52,306 bases of DNA from JAXJSP01 sp036310005 (GTDB lineage Bacteria; Bacillota; Clostridia; Oscillospirales; Acutalibacteraceae): the NCBI GenBank assembly GCA_036310005.1, contig JAXJSP010000005.1:1-52306 (forward strand), read 5' to 3'. Positions within the stretch are counted from its first letter, which is position 1, and each line of letters starts with the position of its first letter. The notes under the pieces are model-generated. The model worked only from the letters and a program-made list of their open reading frames with translations. It was not told where the DNA came from and made no database searches. The position numbers were made by a program, and so were the translations under genes. This document shows, in pieces, positions 17,612-25,893 of the stretch.

Positions 17612-18052
17612 ATGAAACTGCATGATTTAACTGCAACGCCCGGCTCAAAATTTGAGCGTAAAAGAATAGGTCGCGGACACGGTTCGGGACAGGGCAAAAC
17701 ATCAGGTAAAGGTCATAAGGGACAAAAGGCTCGTTCAGGCGGCTCAATTCGTCCCGGTTTTGAAGGCGGTCAGATGCCGCTTCAAAGACGCATACCAAAA
17801 AGAGGTTTTAATAATATTTTCGCTGCAAAATGTGATATCATCAATGTATCCGACCTTAATAAATTTGAGGCCGGTGCGGTAGTTGATACAACTGCTCTTA
17901 TCGAAAAGGGCTTAGTTAACAACCCACGCAACGGTGTAAAGGTTTTAGGAAACGGCGAAATCTCTGTCAACCTTACCGTCAAACTCACAGCTTTCTCTGA
18001 AACTGCTAAGCAGAAAATAGAAGCTGCAGGCGGAAAGGCAGAGGTGGTATAA
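17612..18052 (+). CDS. rplO: 50S ribosomal protein L15
   Basis: 146 aa. MKLHDLTATPGSK start and the Gly/Lys-rich RIGRGHGSGQGKTSGKGHKG segment penetrate 23S rRNA. GGGAGG precedes the ATG. secY starts at the second base after the stop. Confidence 0.99.
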   Translation: MKLHDLTATPGSKFERKRIGRGHGSGQGKTSGKGHKGQKARSGGSIRPGFEGGQMPLQRRIPKRGFNNIFAAKCDIINVSDLNKFEAGAVVDTTALIEKGLVNNPRNGVKVLGNGEISVNLTVKLTAFSETAKQKIEAAGGKAEVV

Positions 18053-18053
18053 C

Positions 18054-19334
18054 GTGTTTGAAACCTTAAGGAATGCTTGGAAAGTACCTGATATCAGAAA
18101 AAAGATATTTTATACACTGATGATAATTCTCATCTTCCGTGTAGGCTCGGTAATACCGGTTCCTTTTATTGATGTATCCGCACTCAGCCAGGCAATTTCA
18201 AACTCGGCTTCAGGCGAATTCTTCAACTACATTTCGGCACTTACAGGTGCCGGCTTACAGTACGGTGCAGTATTCGCGATGAGCGTTACCCCATACATCA
18301 ATTCGTCAATTATAATGCAACTTTTAAGTGTTGCTATTCCGGCTCTTCAAAGAATGGCTGAAGAAGGCGAGAGCGGCAGAAAGAAAATTGCCGCTTTAAC
18401 AAGATATGCAACTGTTATCCTCGGTTTAATTCAGGGTACTGCATACTTCTTCTGGCTCAAGGGCAGCGGACTCGTCGAAGCAGACGCAGGCTTTGCTATG
18501 TGGTTTGCAGGTATAACAATTGTACTTTGCTTTACCGCAGGTTCTGCTATAATGATGTGGCTTGGCGAAAGAATTGACGAAAAAGGTATAGGCAACGGAA
18601 TTTCAATTCTCTTGTTTGCCGGCATCTTGTCAAGAGTACCCGATGCGGTAGCATCACTGTGGGCTATGATACAACAAGGCAACATCATCGGCTTGATTTT
18701 AATTCTGGCTGTATTTGTAGCAGTAATCGGTTTTATCGTATTTATGACCGGCGCAGAAAGAAAAGTGCCTGTCCAGTATGCTAAAAGAGTAGTAGGACGC
18801 AAAGTATATGGCGGACAAAGTTCACATATTCCGATTCAAGTTAATATGTCAGGCGTTATGCCTATCATTTTCGCTTCATCATTTTTAGCAATTCCTACAA
18901 TGGTTTTAGGTTTTATGAAAAACACCGAATCATTAATTTACAGACTTTTAGTTCCGTTCTCATATCAAGGCGGATTCTATATGTTAATTTATTTTCTGAT
19001 GATTATCGGTTTTGCTTATTTCTATGTAAGCATTCAGTACAACCCTGTTGAGATGGCAAATAATTTAAGAAAGAACAACGGTGCTGTACCGGGTATTCGT
19101 CCGGGCAAGCCGACCGCAGATTTCTTGAAGAAAATATTGTCAAGAGTTACTCTTATCGGAGCGCTGTTCCTCAGCGTAATCGCATTGATGCCTGTCGTAA
19201 TGGGCAGCGTAGCGGGACTCAACCTCACAGTCGGCGGTACTTCAATACTCATCGTTGTCGGTGTAGCAATTGATACTGTTAAAAATCTTGAATCACAACT
19301 TGTAATGCGTAACTACAAAGGATTCCTTGATTAA
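18054..19334 (+). CDS. secY: Preprotein translocase subunit SecY
   Basis: Channel subunit of the general secretion translocon. 426 aa with ten TM segments and the cytosolic loops typical of SecY (GERIDEKGIGNGISILLFAGI, then YVSIQYNPVEMANNLRKN). GTG start with GAGGTGG upstream, one base after rplO stops, so translation is coupled. Position between rplO and adk is the usual Firmicute order. Confidence 0.99.
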   Translation: MFETLRNAWKVPDIRKKIFYTLMIILIFRVGSVIPVPFIDVSALSQAISNSASGEFFNYISALTGAGLQYGAVFAMSVTPYINSSIIMQLLSVAIPALQRMAEEGESGRKKIAALTRYATVILGLIQGTAYFFWLKGSGLVEADAGFAMWFAGITIVLCFTAGSAIMMWLGERIDEKGIGNGISILLFAGILSRVPDAVASLWAMIQQGNIIGLILILAVFVAVIGFIVFMTGAERKVPVQYAKRVVGRKVYGGQSSHIPIQVNMSGVMPIIFASSFLAIPTMVLGFMKNTESLIYRLLVPFSYQGGFYMLIYFLMIIGFAYFYVSIQYNPVEMANNLRKNNGAVPGIRPGKPTADFLKKILSRVTLIGALFLSVIALMPVVMGSVAGLNLTVGGTSILIVVGVAIDTVKNLESQLVMRNYKGFLD

Positions 19335-19348
19335 ATGAAACTCAAAAT

Positions 19349-19380
19349 CTCGTCGCATTCTTAATGCGGAGTGCGACGAG
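19349..19380 (+). other. Alternative hairpins between secY and adk
   Basis: CTCGTCGCA (19349-19357) pairs with TGCGACGAG (19372-19380). The same segment can instead form CGCATT-CTT-AATGCG (19354-19368). The two folds exclude each other and no U-run follows, so simple termination is unlikely; RNA processing or translational control of adk is possible. Confidence 0.5.
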
Positions 19381-19403
19381 AGTTAAAAAAGGGGAATTAA
19401 CCG

Positions 19404-20036
19404 ATGAATTTAATTTTATTAGGAGCACCCGGTGCCGGCAAAGGCACACAAGCAGAAAAGATTTGCGAAAAACTTTCTATTCCGACAATTTCAACCGGTA
19501 ATATCATTCGTGCCGCTTTAAAAGAAGGTACCGAAATGGGACTTAAAGCAAAGTCTTATATGGACAAAGGCGCTTTGGTACCGGACGAAGTCGTTATCGG
19601 AATTATCAAAGAAAGACTCAGTAATGATGACTGCAAATCAGGATTTATTCTGGACGGTTTTCCGCGCACAATTCCGCAGGCGCAAGCGCTTGATGATATG
19701 GGCATAGTAATCGACAAGGTTATTTCAATCGAAGTACCCGACGATAAAATTATGACTCGTATGACAGGACGCAGAGTTTGCTTACAGTGCGGAGCAACAT
19801 TCCATACAGAATATAAAAAACCGTCAAAAGACGGAATTTGTGACTTGTGCGGAGCAGAACTTTCCATAAGAAAAGATGATGCGCCCGAAACAGTTGCAGA
19901 TAGACTTAAAGTCTATCATGAACAAACAGAGCCTTTAAAGGACTACTATGAAAAAGCAGGTAAACTTAAAATAGTAGTAGGACAGGAAGAAGTTGCTGAT
20001 ACAACAGCACTTACCTTTGCCGCTTTAGAGGACTAA
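19404..20036 (+). CDS. adk: Adenylate kinase (zinc-LID form)
   Basis: Converts ATP and AMP to two ADP. 210 aa: P-loop GAPGAGKGT near residue 7, NMP-binding region with STGNIIRAA, DGFPRT, and a LID carrying two CxxC pairs (CLQCG, CDLCG) as in Gram-positive zinc-binding enzymes. AAAAAGGGG precedes the ATG. It follows secY as in most Firmicutes. Confidence 0.98.
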   Translation: MNLILLGAPGAGKGTQAEKICEKLSIPTISTGNIIRAALKEGTEMGLKAKSYMDKGALVPDEVVIGIIKERLSNDDCKSGFILDGFPRTIPQAQALDDMGIVIDKVISIEVPDDKIMTRMTGRRVCLQCGATFHTEYKKPSKDGICDLCGAELSIRKDDAPETVADRLKVYHEQTEPLKDYYEKAGKLKIVVGQEEVADTTALTFAALED

Positions 20037-20054
20037 GAGAAAAGAGTGGTAAAC

Positions 20055-20807
20055 ATGATAGTGCTTAAAACTTCAAGAGAACTTGCTCTTATGAAGCAAG
20101 CCGGTAAAATATCGGCAGGAGCACTGCGTATTGCAGGAGAATCAATAGAACCGGGAATTACAACAGCCGAGATTGATAAAATTGCTTATGACTATATTTT
20201 GTCACAAGGCGCTAAACCTAATTTCCTGAACTACAACGGTTTTCCCGCTACGGCATGTATTTCCATAAATGACGAGGTAATTCACGGCATACCGAGTAAA
20301 TCTCGAGTTATTAAAGAAGGGGACATCGTTTCCTTGGACTTGGGAGCAGTGTTTGAGGGTTATCACGGAGATAATGCTGCTACTTTTGCCTGCGGAGATA
20401 TTTCCGACGAGGCAAAGCGGCTGATAGATACTACCAGAGAAAGCCTTTATGAAGGAATTAAAATGGCAGTATATGGCAACAGAGTTTCCGATATTTCAAA
20501 TGCAATACAACAGTATGTTGAGGCTCGTGGTTACTCGGTGGTCAGAGAATACATCGGCCATGGAGTAGGTGCAAGCCTGCATGAAGCACCTGAAGTACCC
20601 AATTTCGGAAAGCCCGGTCGAGGACCACGCCTTGTACCCGGTATGACAATCGCCATTGAGCCTATGATAAATATGGGCACACACGCAGTTAAGGTTTTAC
20701 CCGACGGTTGGACTGTTAAAACAATGGACGGAAAACTTAGTGCGCACTTTGAACATTCGGTTGCGATAACTAAAGACAAACCGTTGATTTTAACCTTGCC
20801 CGATTAA
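20055..20807 (+). CDS. map: Methionine aminopeptidase type I
   Basis: Removes the initiator Met from nascent proteins. 250 aa from the ATG at 20055, chosen because MIVLKTSRELALMK matches the family N-terminus and AAGAG lies before it; a GTG at 20046 is in frame. Metal ligands are visible: D in DLGAVFEG, D in GDNAAT, H in GHGVGASLHEAP, E in AIEPMINMG and E in HFEHSVAIT. No N-terminal zinc finger extension. Confidence 0.97.
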   Translation: MIVLKTSRELALMKQAGKISAGALRIAGESIEPGITTAEIDKIAYDYILSQGAKPNFLNYNGFPATACISINDEVIHGIPSKSRVIKEGDIVSLDLGAVFEGYHGDNAATFACGDISDEAKRLIDTTRESLYEGIKMAVYGNRVSDISNAIQQYVEARGYSVVREYIGHGVGASLHEAPEVPNFGKPGRGPRLVPGMTIAIEPMINMGTHAVKVLPDGWTVKTMDGKLSAHFEHSVAITKDKPLILTLPD

Positions 20808-20810
20808 ATT

Positions 20811-21038
20811 ATGATAAAAGTCGTAGTAAATCTTAACGGGCGTGACAAAGGCAAACTTTTTGCAGTAATTAAAGACGAGGGTAAATTCGTATTGATTGCC
20901 AACGGCAAGCAAAGAAAAATTGACTCTGCGAAACTTAAAAGCAAAAAGCATATCAAAGATACAGGTGTGACGCTTGAAGAAAGTTGGATTAAAACAAACC
21001 GCAGTCTGGCAAAAGCGCTCAGAACTGTCAACCAATAG
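20811..21038 (+). CDS. KOW-domain RNA-binding protein (L14e-like)
   Basis: 75 aa with an N-terminal KOW-type fold (VVNLNGRDKGKLFAVIKDEGKFVLIANGK) and a basic C-terminal half. Such proteins stand between map and infA in many Clostridia and are annotated as KOW-domain RNA-binding proteins; the exact role is unknown. It begins 3 bp after the map stop without a strong separate ribosome site, so translation is probably coupled. Confidence 0.88.
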   Translation: MIKVVVNLNGRDKGKLFAVIKDEGKFVLIANGKQRKIDSAKLKSKKHIKDTGVTLEESWIKTNRSLAKALRTVNQ

Positions 21039-21050
21039 GGAGGTTTTTTC

Positions 21051-21269
21051 GTGTCCAAACAGGATATGATTGAAATTGAAGGTACGGTCGTCGAAGCCCT
21101 ACCGAATGCAACATTTAAGGTAGAGTTGCCAAACGGACATGTAATACTTGCTCACATTTCAGGTAAATTGAGAATGAACTACATTCGTATTTTGCCGGGA
21201 GATAAAGTGACAGTAGAAATGTCACCGTACGATTTAACAAAAGGACGCATTACTTGGCGTTCAAAGTAA
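21051..21269 (+). CDS. infA: Translation initiation factor IF-1
   Basis: 72 aa, the exact usual length, OB fold with IEIEGTVVEALPNATFKVEL and the end RITWRSK (normally RITYR.K). It blocks the A site during initiation. GTG start with GGGAGG 8 bp upstream. Confidence 0.98.
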   Translation: MSKQDMIEIEGTVVEALPNATFKVELPNGHVILAHISGKLRMNYIRILPGDKVTVEMSPYDLTKGRITWRSK

Positions 21270-21331
21270 TCGTAAAAAAAAGTAATTTACAAAGCCGAAA
21301 ATCGGCTGAGAAAACTTAGGAGGTAATTATA

Positions 21332-21445
21332 ATGAAAGTCAGACCTTCTGTAAAAAAGATTTGCGAAAAATGCAAGGTTATCAAGCGTAAAGGCCGTATA
21401 ATGGTAATATGCGAGAATCCGAAGCATAAGCAGCGCCAGGGTTAA
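21332..21445 (+). CDS. rpmJ: 50S ribosomal protein L36
   Basis: A 37-codon gene: MKVRPSVKKICEKCK opening, then VICENPKHKQRQG. The CxxC ... C ... H pattern is the zinc-binding (C+) form. TTAGGAGG lies 8 bp before the ATG. It sits between infA and rpsM as expected. Confidence 0.98.
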   Translation: MKVRPSVKKICEKCKVIKRKGRIMVICENPKHKQRQG

Positions 21446-21481
21446 CCTGCGCTTAGCGATTTATGGAGGTGCAACAAACAC

Positions 21482-21850
21482 ATGGCACGTTTAGCTGGTG
21501 TTGACTTGCCTAGAGAAAAGCGAGTCGAAATAGGATTAACCTATATTTACGGTATTGGCCGTAAAACTTCAAATGACATTCTCAAAGCAACAGGAATTAA
21601 TCCTGACATTAGAGTTAAAGATTTAACCGATGAGGATGTAGCAAAAATTCGTGAATATATTGAGCATAACCTCGCTGTAGAGGGCGACCTTCGCAGAGAG
21701 ATTGCAACAAATATCAAACGTTTAAATGACATTGGATGCTACCGTGGCGTCCGTCACCGCAAGGGTCTTCCTGTAAGAGGTCAGCGTTCAAAGACAAACG
21801 CTCGTACCCGTAAAGGACCAAAGAAGACTATTGCTAACAAGAAGAAATAA
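21482..21850 (+). CDS. rpsM: 30S ribosomal protein S13
   Basis: 122 aa; ARLAGVDLPREKRVEIGLTY start, helix-two-turn-helix region and the basic C-terminal RGQRSKTNARTRKGP tail that touches the P-site tRNA. GGAGG precedes the ATG. First gene of the alpha segment. Confidence 0.99.
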   Translation: MARLAGVDLPREKRVEIGLTYIYGIGRKTSNDILKATGINPDIRVKDLTDEDVAKIREYIEHNLAVEGDLRREIATNIKRLNDIGCYRGVRHRKGLPVRGQRSKTNARTRKGPKKTIANKKK

Positions 21851-21865
21851 GGGGGATTGATTTAC

Positions 21866-22252
21866 ATGGCACAGAAAGTTTCTCGTAAAAAGCGTGAAAA
21901 AAAGAATATCGAGCGCGGTGCAGCACATATACAGTCAACCTTCAATAACACAATAGTTACCATTACCGATGTACAGGGTAATGCAATTTCTTGGGCATCA
22001 GCCGGCGAACTCGGTTTCAGAGGTTCAAGAAAATCAACTCCTTTCGCTGCTCAGTCTGCTGCAGAAACCGCAGCAAAAGCAGCAATGGAGCATGGTCTTA
22101 AAACTGTTGAAGTATTTGTCAAGGGACCGGGTGCAGGCCGTGAAGCTGCTATCAGAGCTCTTCAAGCAGCAGGCCTCGAGGTTACACTTATTAAAGATGT
22201 TACCCCAATTCCTCACAACGGCTGCCGTCCTCCCAAGAGAAGACGCGTATAA
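21866..22252 (+). CDS. rpsK: 30S ribosomal protein S11
   Basis: 128 aa. NNTIVTITDVQGNAISWASAG and the C-terminal TPIPHNGCRPPKRRRV are diagnostic. It lines the 30S platform and mRNA exit path. The ATG at 21866 is 10 bp from AGGGGG; an in-frame TTG at 21857 is too close to that site. Confidence 0.98.
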   Translation: MAQKVSRKKREKKNIERGAAHIQSTFNNTIVTITDVQGNAISWASAGELGFRGSRKSTPFAAQSAAETAAKAAMEHGLKTVEVFVKGPGAGREAAIRALQAAGLEVTLIKDVTPIPHNGCRPPKRRRV

Positions 22253-22268
22253 TTGGAGGTACAAATAA

Positions 22269-22895
22269 ATGGCTAGATATACTGGACCGGTATGTAAACT
22301 TTGCCGCCGCGAAGGAGAAAAACTTTTCCTTAAAGGCGCAAAATGTTATTCAGAAAAATGCCCGATGAAGTCAAGAAACTTTGTTCCCGGACAACATGGT
22401 AAGGGCAGAAAGAAAACTTCGGAATACGGACTTCAACTCAGAGCAAAGCAGAGAGCAAGACGTTATTATGGCGTTTTGGAAGGACAGTTCCATCATTATT
22501 TTGAAATTGCTGAAAGCAAAAATGGCGTAACAGGTGAAAACCTTCTCAAATTACTTGAGAGCCGTCTTGACAATATTGTTTATCGTCTCGGCTGGGCTAA
22601 TTCAAGAGCAGAAGCAAGACAACTTATTGTACACGGTCATTTCACCGTCAACGGTAAAAAGGTAAACATCCCGTCATATCTTGTTAAAGCAGGACAGACA
22701 GTTGCTATTAAAGCGGACAGTAAGGACAGCGTTAAAATCAAGGAAATTCTTGAAGGAAACGCAGGACGCCCTGTTCCTACATGGCTTGACATCAATAAAG
22801 ATGAGTGCGTAGCAAAAGTCGTAAATCTTCCCGAAAGAGAAGATATTGATGCACCTGTTGATGAACAGCTTATCGTAGAATTCTATTCTAAGTAA
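22269..22895 (+). CDS. rpsD: 30S ribosomal protein S4
   Basis: 208 aa. N-terminal zinc-binding Cys set (CKLCRREGEKLFLKGAKC ... CPM), then an S4 RNA-binding domain (RLDNIVYRLGWANSRAEARQL). It begins 30S body assembly. GGAGG precedes the ATG. The presence of rpsD inside the alpha operon is common but not universal in Firmicutes. Confidence 0.99.
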   Translation: MARYTGPVCKLCRREGEKLFLKGAKCYSEKCPMKSRNFVPGQHGKGRKKTSEYGLQLRAKQRARRYYGVLEGQFHHYFEIAESKNGVTGENLLKLLESRLDNIVYRLGWANSRAEARQLIVHGHFTVNGKKVNIPSYLVKAGQTVAIKADSKDSVKIKEILEGNAGRPVPTWLDINKDECVAKVVNLPEREDIDAPVDEQLIVEFYSK

Positions 22896-22934
22896 TAGCA
22901 TAACGCATTTTTAAACCGCTAAGGAGGGTTTTGA

Positions 22935-23885
22935 ATGATAGAATTTGAGAAGCCCAGAATTGAAGTAGTAACAGGCGAAGAAAACTCACGCTACGGTAAG
23001 TTTGTAGTAGAGCCTTTGGAGCGCGGTTACGGCACAACATTAGGCAACAGTTTAAGAAGAGTTCTTCTTTCATCATTACCGGGTGTTGCTGCAACTTCAA
23101 TCAAAATTGATGGTGTAGTTCACGAGTTCTCCACCATTCCGGGTGTTAAAGAGGATGTTACCGAAATCGTTCTCAACATTAAAGGACTCAACGCAATTCT
23201 TCACTGCGACGGACCGAAAACAGTCTATATTGACGCAGAAGGTCCATGTGAAGTTACAGGTGCTACAATAAGAGACGATGCAGATGTAGAAATACTCAAT
23301 CCGGAACTTCATATTGCAACAATCGGTGCAAACGGAAAATTATCAATGGAAATTGTACTCGATAAAGGCAGAGGTTATGTACCTGCCGAACGCAATAAAG
23401 AAGATGTATCTTTTGTAGGTGTAATTGCAGTTGACTCAATTTACACACCTGTATTAAAAGTAAATTATACTGTTGAAAACACTCGTGTAGGTCAGATTAC
23501 CGACTTTGATAAACTGACACTCGAAGTTTGGACAGACGGAACTTGCACAGCCCAGGAGGCTGTTGCGCTCGGAGCCAAGGTTCTCACAGAACACCTGAAT
23601 CTCTTTGTTGACCTTTCTGATGAAACAGAATTCCCGGAAATGATGAAAAATCATCCCGACGAAGACAACAAAAAGGTACTGGAAACAACAATTGAGGAAC
23701 TTGACTTGTCGGTTCGTAGTTTTAACTGCCTTAAAAGAGCCGGCATAAACACAGTAGAAGACCTTATCAGCAAGTCTGACGAGGAAATGATGAAAGTCAG
23801 AAATCTCGGCAGAAAATCTTTGGAAGAAGTAGTATCTAAACTTGCTTCTTTAGGACTCGGACTTGCTGATAGCGAAGAGGACTAA
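22935..23885 (+). CDS. rpoA: RNA polymerase subunit alpha
   Basis: 316 aa. N-terminal dimerization domain (about 1-230, including LERGYGTTLGNSLRRVLLSSLPG) and C-terminal domain with two helix-hairpin-helix units (about 245-305, SVRSFNCLKRAGINTVEDL) that contacts UP elements and activators. AAGGAGGG precedes the ATG. Confidence 0.99.
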   Translation: MIEFEKPRIEVVTGEENSRYGKFVVEPLERGYGTTLGNSLRRVLLSSLPGVAATSIKIDGVVHEFSTIPGVKEDVTEIVLNIKGLNAILHCDGPKTVYIDAEGPCEVTGATIRDDADVEILNPELHIATIGANGKLSMEIVLDKGRGYVPAERNKEDVSFVGVIAVDSIYTPVLKVNYTVENTRVGQITDFDKLTLEVWTDGTCTAQEAVALGAKVLTEHLNLFVDLSDETEFPEMMKNHPDEDNKKVLETTIEELDLSVRSFNCLKRAGINTVEDLISKSDEEMMKVRNLGRKSLEEVVSKLASLGLGLADSEED

Positions 23886-23919
23886 TTAGTCCTGTAATTT
23901 GTTCAAGGAGTGATATTAA

Positions 23920-24261
23920 ATGCCAGGTACAAGAAAACTCGGCAGAACAAGCGACCATAGAATGGCTATGCTTCGCTGCATGGTTACATTCTTGCTTGAA
24001 AACGGTAAAATCGAAACAACCGTAACAAGAGCAAAAGAAGTTCGCTCAATGGCTGAGAAATATATAACTTTGGCTAAAGACAACAGCCTTCATTCAAAAA
24101 GACAGGCGATGGCTTTTATTACTAAAGAGTCTGTTGTTAATAAGCTTTATACTGATATTGCACCTAAATATGCTGATAAAAACGGTGGTTACACCCGCAT
24201 CATTAAAACAGGTCCCCGTCGCGGAGACGCTGCTGAAATGGCAATTATCGAGCTTGTGTAA
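23920..24261 (+). CDS. rplQ: 50S ribosomal protein L17
   Basis: 113 aa, bacterial short form: GRTSDHRMAMLRCMVTFLLENGKIETTVTRAKE is cut here to its first part by family convention, with GGYTRIIKTGPRRGD near the end. AAGGAG precedes the ATG. It closes the ribosomal supercluster, with a strong terminator 12 bp downstream. Confidence 0.99.
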   Translation: MPGTRKLGRTSDHRMAMLRCMVTFLLENGKIETTVTRAKEVRSMAEKYITLAKDNSLHSKRQAMAFITKESVVNKLYTDIAPKYADKNGGYTRIIKTGPRRGDAAEMAIIELV

Positions 24262-24273
24262 TATATAAGTTAT

Positions 24274-24306
24274 GCCCTCTGCAAAAAAGCAGAGGGCTTA
24301 TTTTTT
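24274..24306 (+). terminator. Terminator of the S10-spc-alpha supercluster
   Basis: GCCCTCTGC (24274-24282) pairs with GCAGAGGGC (24289-24297) around an A6 loop, followed by TTATTTTTTC. Confidence 0.93.
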
Positions 24307-24340
24307 CTTATTATATTCAACATCACGGAATATATACGAA

Positions 24341-24481
24341 TTTATGCAAAAATATTGCATAAATATACAAAAATATACATTGAATTATGCAAAATTATGC
24401 AATGTATACAATAAAACAAGGGTTTAAAACCGCATTTTTGTCGTGCAAAATGCAAAAAACACTCAAAAAAGACTTGCATAA
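24341..24481. promoter_or_regulatory. Cluster of TTATGCAA operators, probable ArgR sites
   Basis: The octamer TTATGCAA or its complement occurs at 24342-24349, 24355-24362, 24385-24392, 24395-24402 and 24474-24481. The first two form a 9-bp inverted repeat with a 5-bp centre; the last overlaps the -35 of the arg promoter. Spacing and AT-rich dyads agree with ArgR/AhrC boxes, but no argR gene is in the window, so the regulator is inferred. Confidence 0.65.
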
Positions 24482-24502
24482 CTATTCATATTTTGATATA
24501 CT
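24474..24502 (+). promoter_or_regulatory. Promoter of the arginine operon
   Basis: TTGCAT (24474-24479), 17 bp, TATACT (24497-24502) with extended -10 TG. It lies 48 bp before the argG start, inside the operator cluster. Confidence 0.82.
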
Positions 24503-24549
24503 ATCTGCATAAAATAAATATACATTTTAAACGTACAAAGGAGAACAAA

Positions 24550-25779
24550 ATGAGCGATAAACAAATTAAGAAAGTAGTACTTGCATATTCGGGCGGACTT
24601 GATACATCAATTATCATTCCCTGGCTTAAAGAAAATTACAATAATCCGGAAATTATTGCTGTATCCGGTAATGTCGGACAGGCAGACGAACTCGAAGGAC
24701 TTGAAGAAAAAGCACTTAAAACAGGTGCTTCAAAACTTTACATTGAAGACTTAACCGAAGAATTTGTAAATGATATTGTAATTCCTACCGTACAGGCAGG
24801 TGCAAAGTATGAAGAATACTTACTCGGCACAGCGCTTGCAAGACCTATTATCGGCAAACGCCTTGCAGAAATTGCAATCAAAGAGGGAGCAGACGCAATT
24901 TGTCACGGATGCACGGGAAAAGGTAATGACCAGGTGCGTTTTGAACTTGCAATTAAGGCGTTTGCACCGGGCATGAAAATTATTGCACCTTGGCGCGAGT
25001 GGGATATTAAATCACGCGAGGAAGAAATCGAATACGCAGAGGCTCATAACATTCCTTTGAAAATAAACAGAGAAACTAACTATTCAAAAGATAAAAACTT
25101 ATGGCACTTGTCACACGAAGGTCTTGATTTGGAAGATGCCGGCAACGAGCCGCTTTATGAAAAAGAGGGCTTTTTGGAAATGGGTGTATCTCCCATACAG
25201 GCTCCCGACAAGCCGACTTATCTGGAACTTGAATTTGAAAAGGGCGTGCCGGTCGCATTAGACGGAAAGAAAATGAGCGCTAAAGAAATCATTTTAAAAT
25301 TAAATGAACTTGGCGGTCAAAACGGTATCGGACTTTTGGACATAATTGAAAACCGTCTTGTCGGTATGAAATGCCGCGGCGTTTATGAAACTCCCGGCGG
25401 TGATATTCTTTACTTTGCTCATAACTATCTTGAAACTATGTGCCTTGACAAAATGACAATGCATAAAAAACAGGAACTTTCAATTACATTTGCAGACTTA
25501 TTATATAACGGACAGTGGTACACTCCTTTAAGAGAAGCACTTTCCGCATTCGTTGCAAAGACTCAGGAACATGTTACGGGTAAAGTCAGAATTAAACTAT
25601 ATAAAGGCAATATGATTAAAGCCGGTGTCTGGAGCGACTGGTCACTTTACAGCGAAGAAATCGCAACTTTCGGTGAGGATGAAGTCTATAATCAGAAAGA
25701 CAGCGCAGGATTTATCAATCTTTGGGGACTTCCGATTTCCGTTCAGGCACAGGTCGAAAACAAAAATAAAAACAAATAA
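24550..25779 (+). CDS. argG: Argininosuccinate synthase
   Basis: Joins citrulline and aspartate with ATP, the penultimate step of arginine synthesis, in the cytoplasm. 409 aa; PP-loop AYSGGLDTS (12-20), GCTGKGNDQVRFE and NRETNYSKDKNLWHLSHEG are hallmarks. The ATG at 24550 is set by AAAGGAG; longer in-frame starts overlap the promoter. First gene of the arginine operon, unusual in that argGH precede argCJBD. Confidence 0.98.
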   Translation: MSDKQIKKVVLAYSGGLDTSIIIPWLKENYNNPEIIAVSGNVGQADELEGLEEKALKTGASKLYIEDLTEEFVNDIVIPTVQAGAKYEEYLLGTALARPIIGKRLAEIAIKEGADAICHGCTGKGNDQVRFELAIKAFAPGMKIIAPWREWDIKSREEEIEYAEAHNIPLKINRETNYSKDKNLWHLSHEGLDLEDAGNEPLYEKEGFLEMGVSPIQAPDKPTYLELEFEKGVPVALDGKKMSAKEIILKLNELGGQNGIGLLDIIENRLVGMKCRGVYETPGGDILYFAHNYLETMCLDKMTMHKKQELSITFADLLYNGQWYTPLREALSAFVAKTQEHVTGKVRIKLYKGNMIKAGVWSDWSLYSEEIATFGEDEVYNQKDSAGFINLWGLPISVQAQVENKNKNK

Positions 25780-25826
25780 AACACTTGTTAAAATCGTTTA
25801 AGGCGATAAATAATTTAAAAACAAGG

Positions 25827-25862
25827 CGACAAAGAGGGAGAAATTTCTCTTTGTCGTATTGT
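25827..25862 (+). terminator. Hairpin between argG and argH
   Basis: CGACAAAGAG (25827-25836) pairs with CTCTTTGTCG (25847-25856) around a 10-nt loop, followed by TATTG. The weak U-run suggests partial attenuation or RNA processing rather than full stop, as argH has no separate promoter that I see. Confidence 0.55.
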
Positions 25863-25893
25863 ACTTTGATTAAGGTAATTAAGGAGATATAAA

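Noticed and set aside
24493..24549. Longer argG starting upstream
   Set aside because: The extension overlaps the -10 element and lacks a ribosome site; the ATG at 24550 has AAAGGAG and the family N-terminus.
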